Shown piece after piece: positions 6,017 to 6,526 of a stretch of 6,526 nt of DNA. The stretch's first letter is position 1. Each line of letters starts with the position of its first letter. Under the pieces are notes generated by a model that saw only the letters and a list, made by a program, of their open reading frames with translations, did not search any database and was not told the origin of the DNA. A program made the position numbers and the translations under genes. The stretch is from CALGYY01 sp964585485 (GTDB taxonomy: Bacteria > Bacteroidota > Bacteroidia > Bacteroidales > CAIWKO01), in NCBI GenBank assembly GCA_964585485.1, contig CAZPDS010000110.1:1-6526 (forward strand). Reading direction: 5' to 3'.

Positions 6017-6526
6017 CTAGTATCTGTAGTGCTCCGCTTTATACGGTCCCTCTACCGGAACTCCGATGTAGTCGGCCTGTTCTTTGGAGAGTTTGGTGAG
6101 TTTCACGCCGATTTTTTCGAGGTGCAGGCGGGCCACTTCTTCGTCGAGGTATTTCGGTAAACGGTAAACGTCGACCTTGTAGTTGTCTTTATTCTTCCAC
6201 AGATCAAGCTGAGCAAGGGTCTGGTTGGTGAAGGAGTTGCTCATCACGAAGCTGGGATGCCCGGTGGCGCAACCCAGGTTTACCAGACGGCCTTCGGCCA
6301 GCATAAAGATGGCGTGACCATCGGCAAACACGTACTTGTCGACCTGAGGTTTGATGTTGATTTTCTGTATGCCGTTTAATTTCTCAAGTTTGTCGACCTG
6401 GATTTCGTTGTCGAAGTGGCCGATGTTGCAGACGATGGCCTGGTCAAGCATTTTCGACATGTGATCGGCGGTGATCACGTCCTTGTTGCCGGTGGTAGTG
6501 ACAAAGATGTTGCCTTCGTGCAGGGT
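6017..6526 (-). CDS. ahcY: S-adenosylhomocysteine hydrolase (adenosylhomocysteinase), C-terminal part; 5' end outside window
   Basis: This NAD-dependent cytoplasmic enzyme reversibly splits S-adenosylhomocysteine into adenosine and homocysteine, relieving product inhibition of methyltransferases in the activated methyl cycle. The window holds the last 169 residues and a TAG stop, out of roughly 430-470 in the family. The frame is open to the window edge. Numbering from that edge, TTTGNKD (10-16) and CNIGHFDNEI (33-42) belong to the NAD/substrate region, with H37 matching human H301. NLGCATGHPSFVMSNSFTNQ (83-102) contains the equivalents of human N346 and H353. The terminal YKAEHYRY keeps the Lys and Tyr (human K426 and Y430) that reach into the NAD site of the neighbouring subunit. 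A GTG at 6476-6478 could look like a start but lies within the conserved domain. The gene converges on the channel gene; its promoter is outside the window. All key residues visible here are intact. Confidence 0.97.
   Translation of the reverse strand, partial: TLHEGNIFVTTTGNKDVITADHMSKMLDQAIVCNIGHFDNEIQVDKLEKLNGIQKINIKPQVDKYVFADGHAIFMLAEGRLVNLGCATGHPSFVMSNSFTNQTLAQLDLWKNKDNYKVDVYRLPKYLDEEVARLHLEKIGVKLTKLSKEQADYIGVPVEGPYKAEHYRY

Overview
The window reads as a stretch of ordinary chromosome from a member of the Bacteroidota. It carries five protein-coding genes and no RNA gene, insertion sequence, prophage or CRISPR array that I can see. The phylum call rests on four things: the protein sequences of MreB, PurH and AdoHcy hydrolase; the permease-purH-mreB neighbourhood, which I remember from this phylum; the lack of clear Shine-Dalgarno sequences in front of the starts; and one plausible Bacteroidota-type (-33 TTG / -7 TAnnTTTG) promoter. 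I cannot place it more finely. Base composition looks fairly even by eye and does not shift between genes, so nothing suggests recent transfer.

Layout. Positions 1-915 (minus strand) hold the first 305 codons of mreB, whose 3' end lies outside the window. Immediately upstream, 940-2469 (minus) is a complete purH; the 24-bp gap suggests purH and mreB share a transcript. A 194-bp divergent intergenic region (2470-2663) follows, containing a perfect 6+6 palindrome. Then 2664-3911 (plus) encodes a MacB/FtsX-type ABC transporter permease without an ATPase domain, and 4014-5924 (plus) encodes a two-helix channel of the CASTOR/POLLUX type with two cytoplasmic nucleotide-binding (RCK-like) units. A convergent 92-bp gap packed with short repeats separates it from 6017-6526 (minus), the C-terminal third of S-adenosylhomocysteine hydrolase (ahcY).

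How the genes fit together. purH-mreB couples the end of purine synthesis to the cell-shape operon by position only; no biochemical link is implied. The permease and channel are both envelope proteins on the plus strand, but a 102-bp gap with its own candidate promoter argues that the channel can be transcribed separately. ahcY clears the product inhibitor of methyltransferases and is unrelated to its neighbour.

I did not find a convincing undescribed system. The parts most worth a second look are the channel (non-canonical pore segment and a clean internal duplication) and the repeat cluster at 5921-6020, which overlaps or abuts both flanking stop codons.
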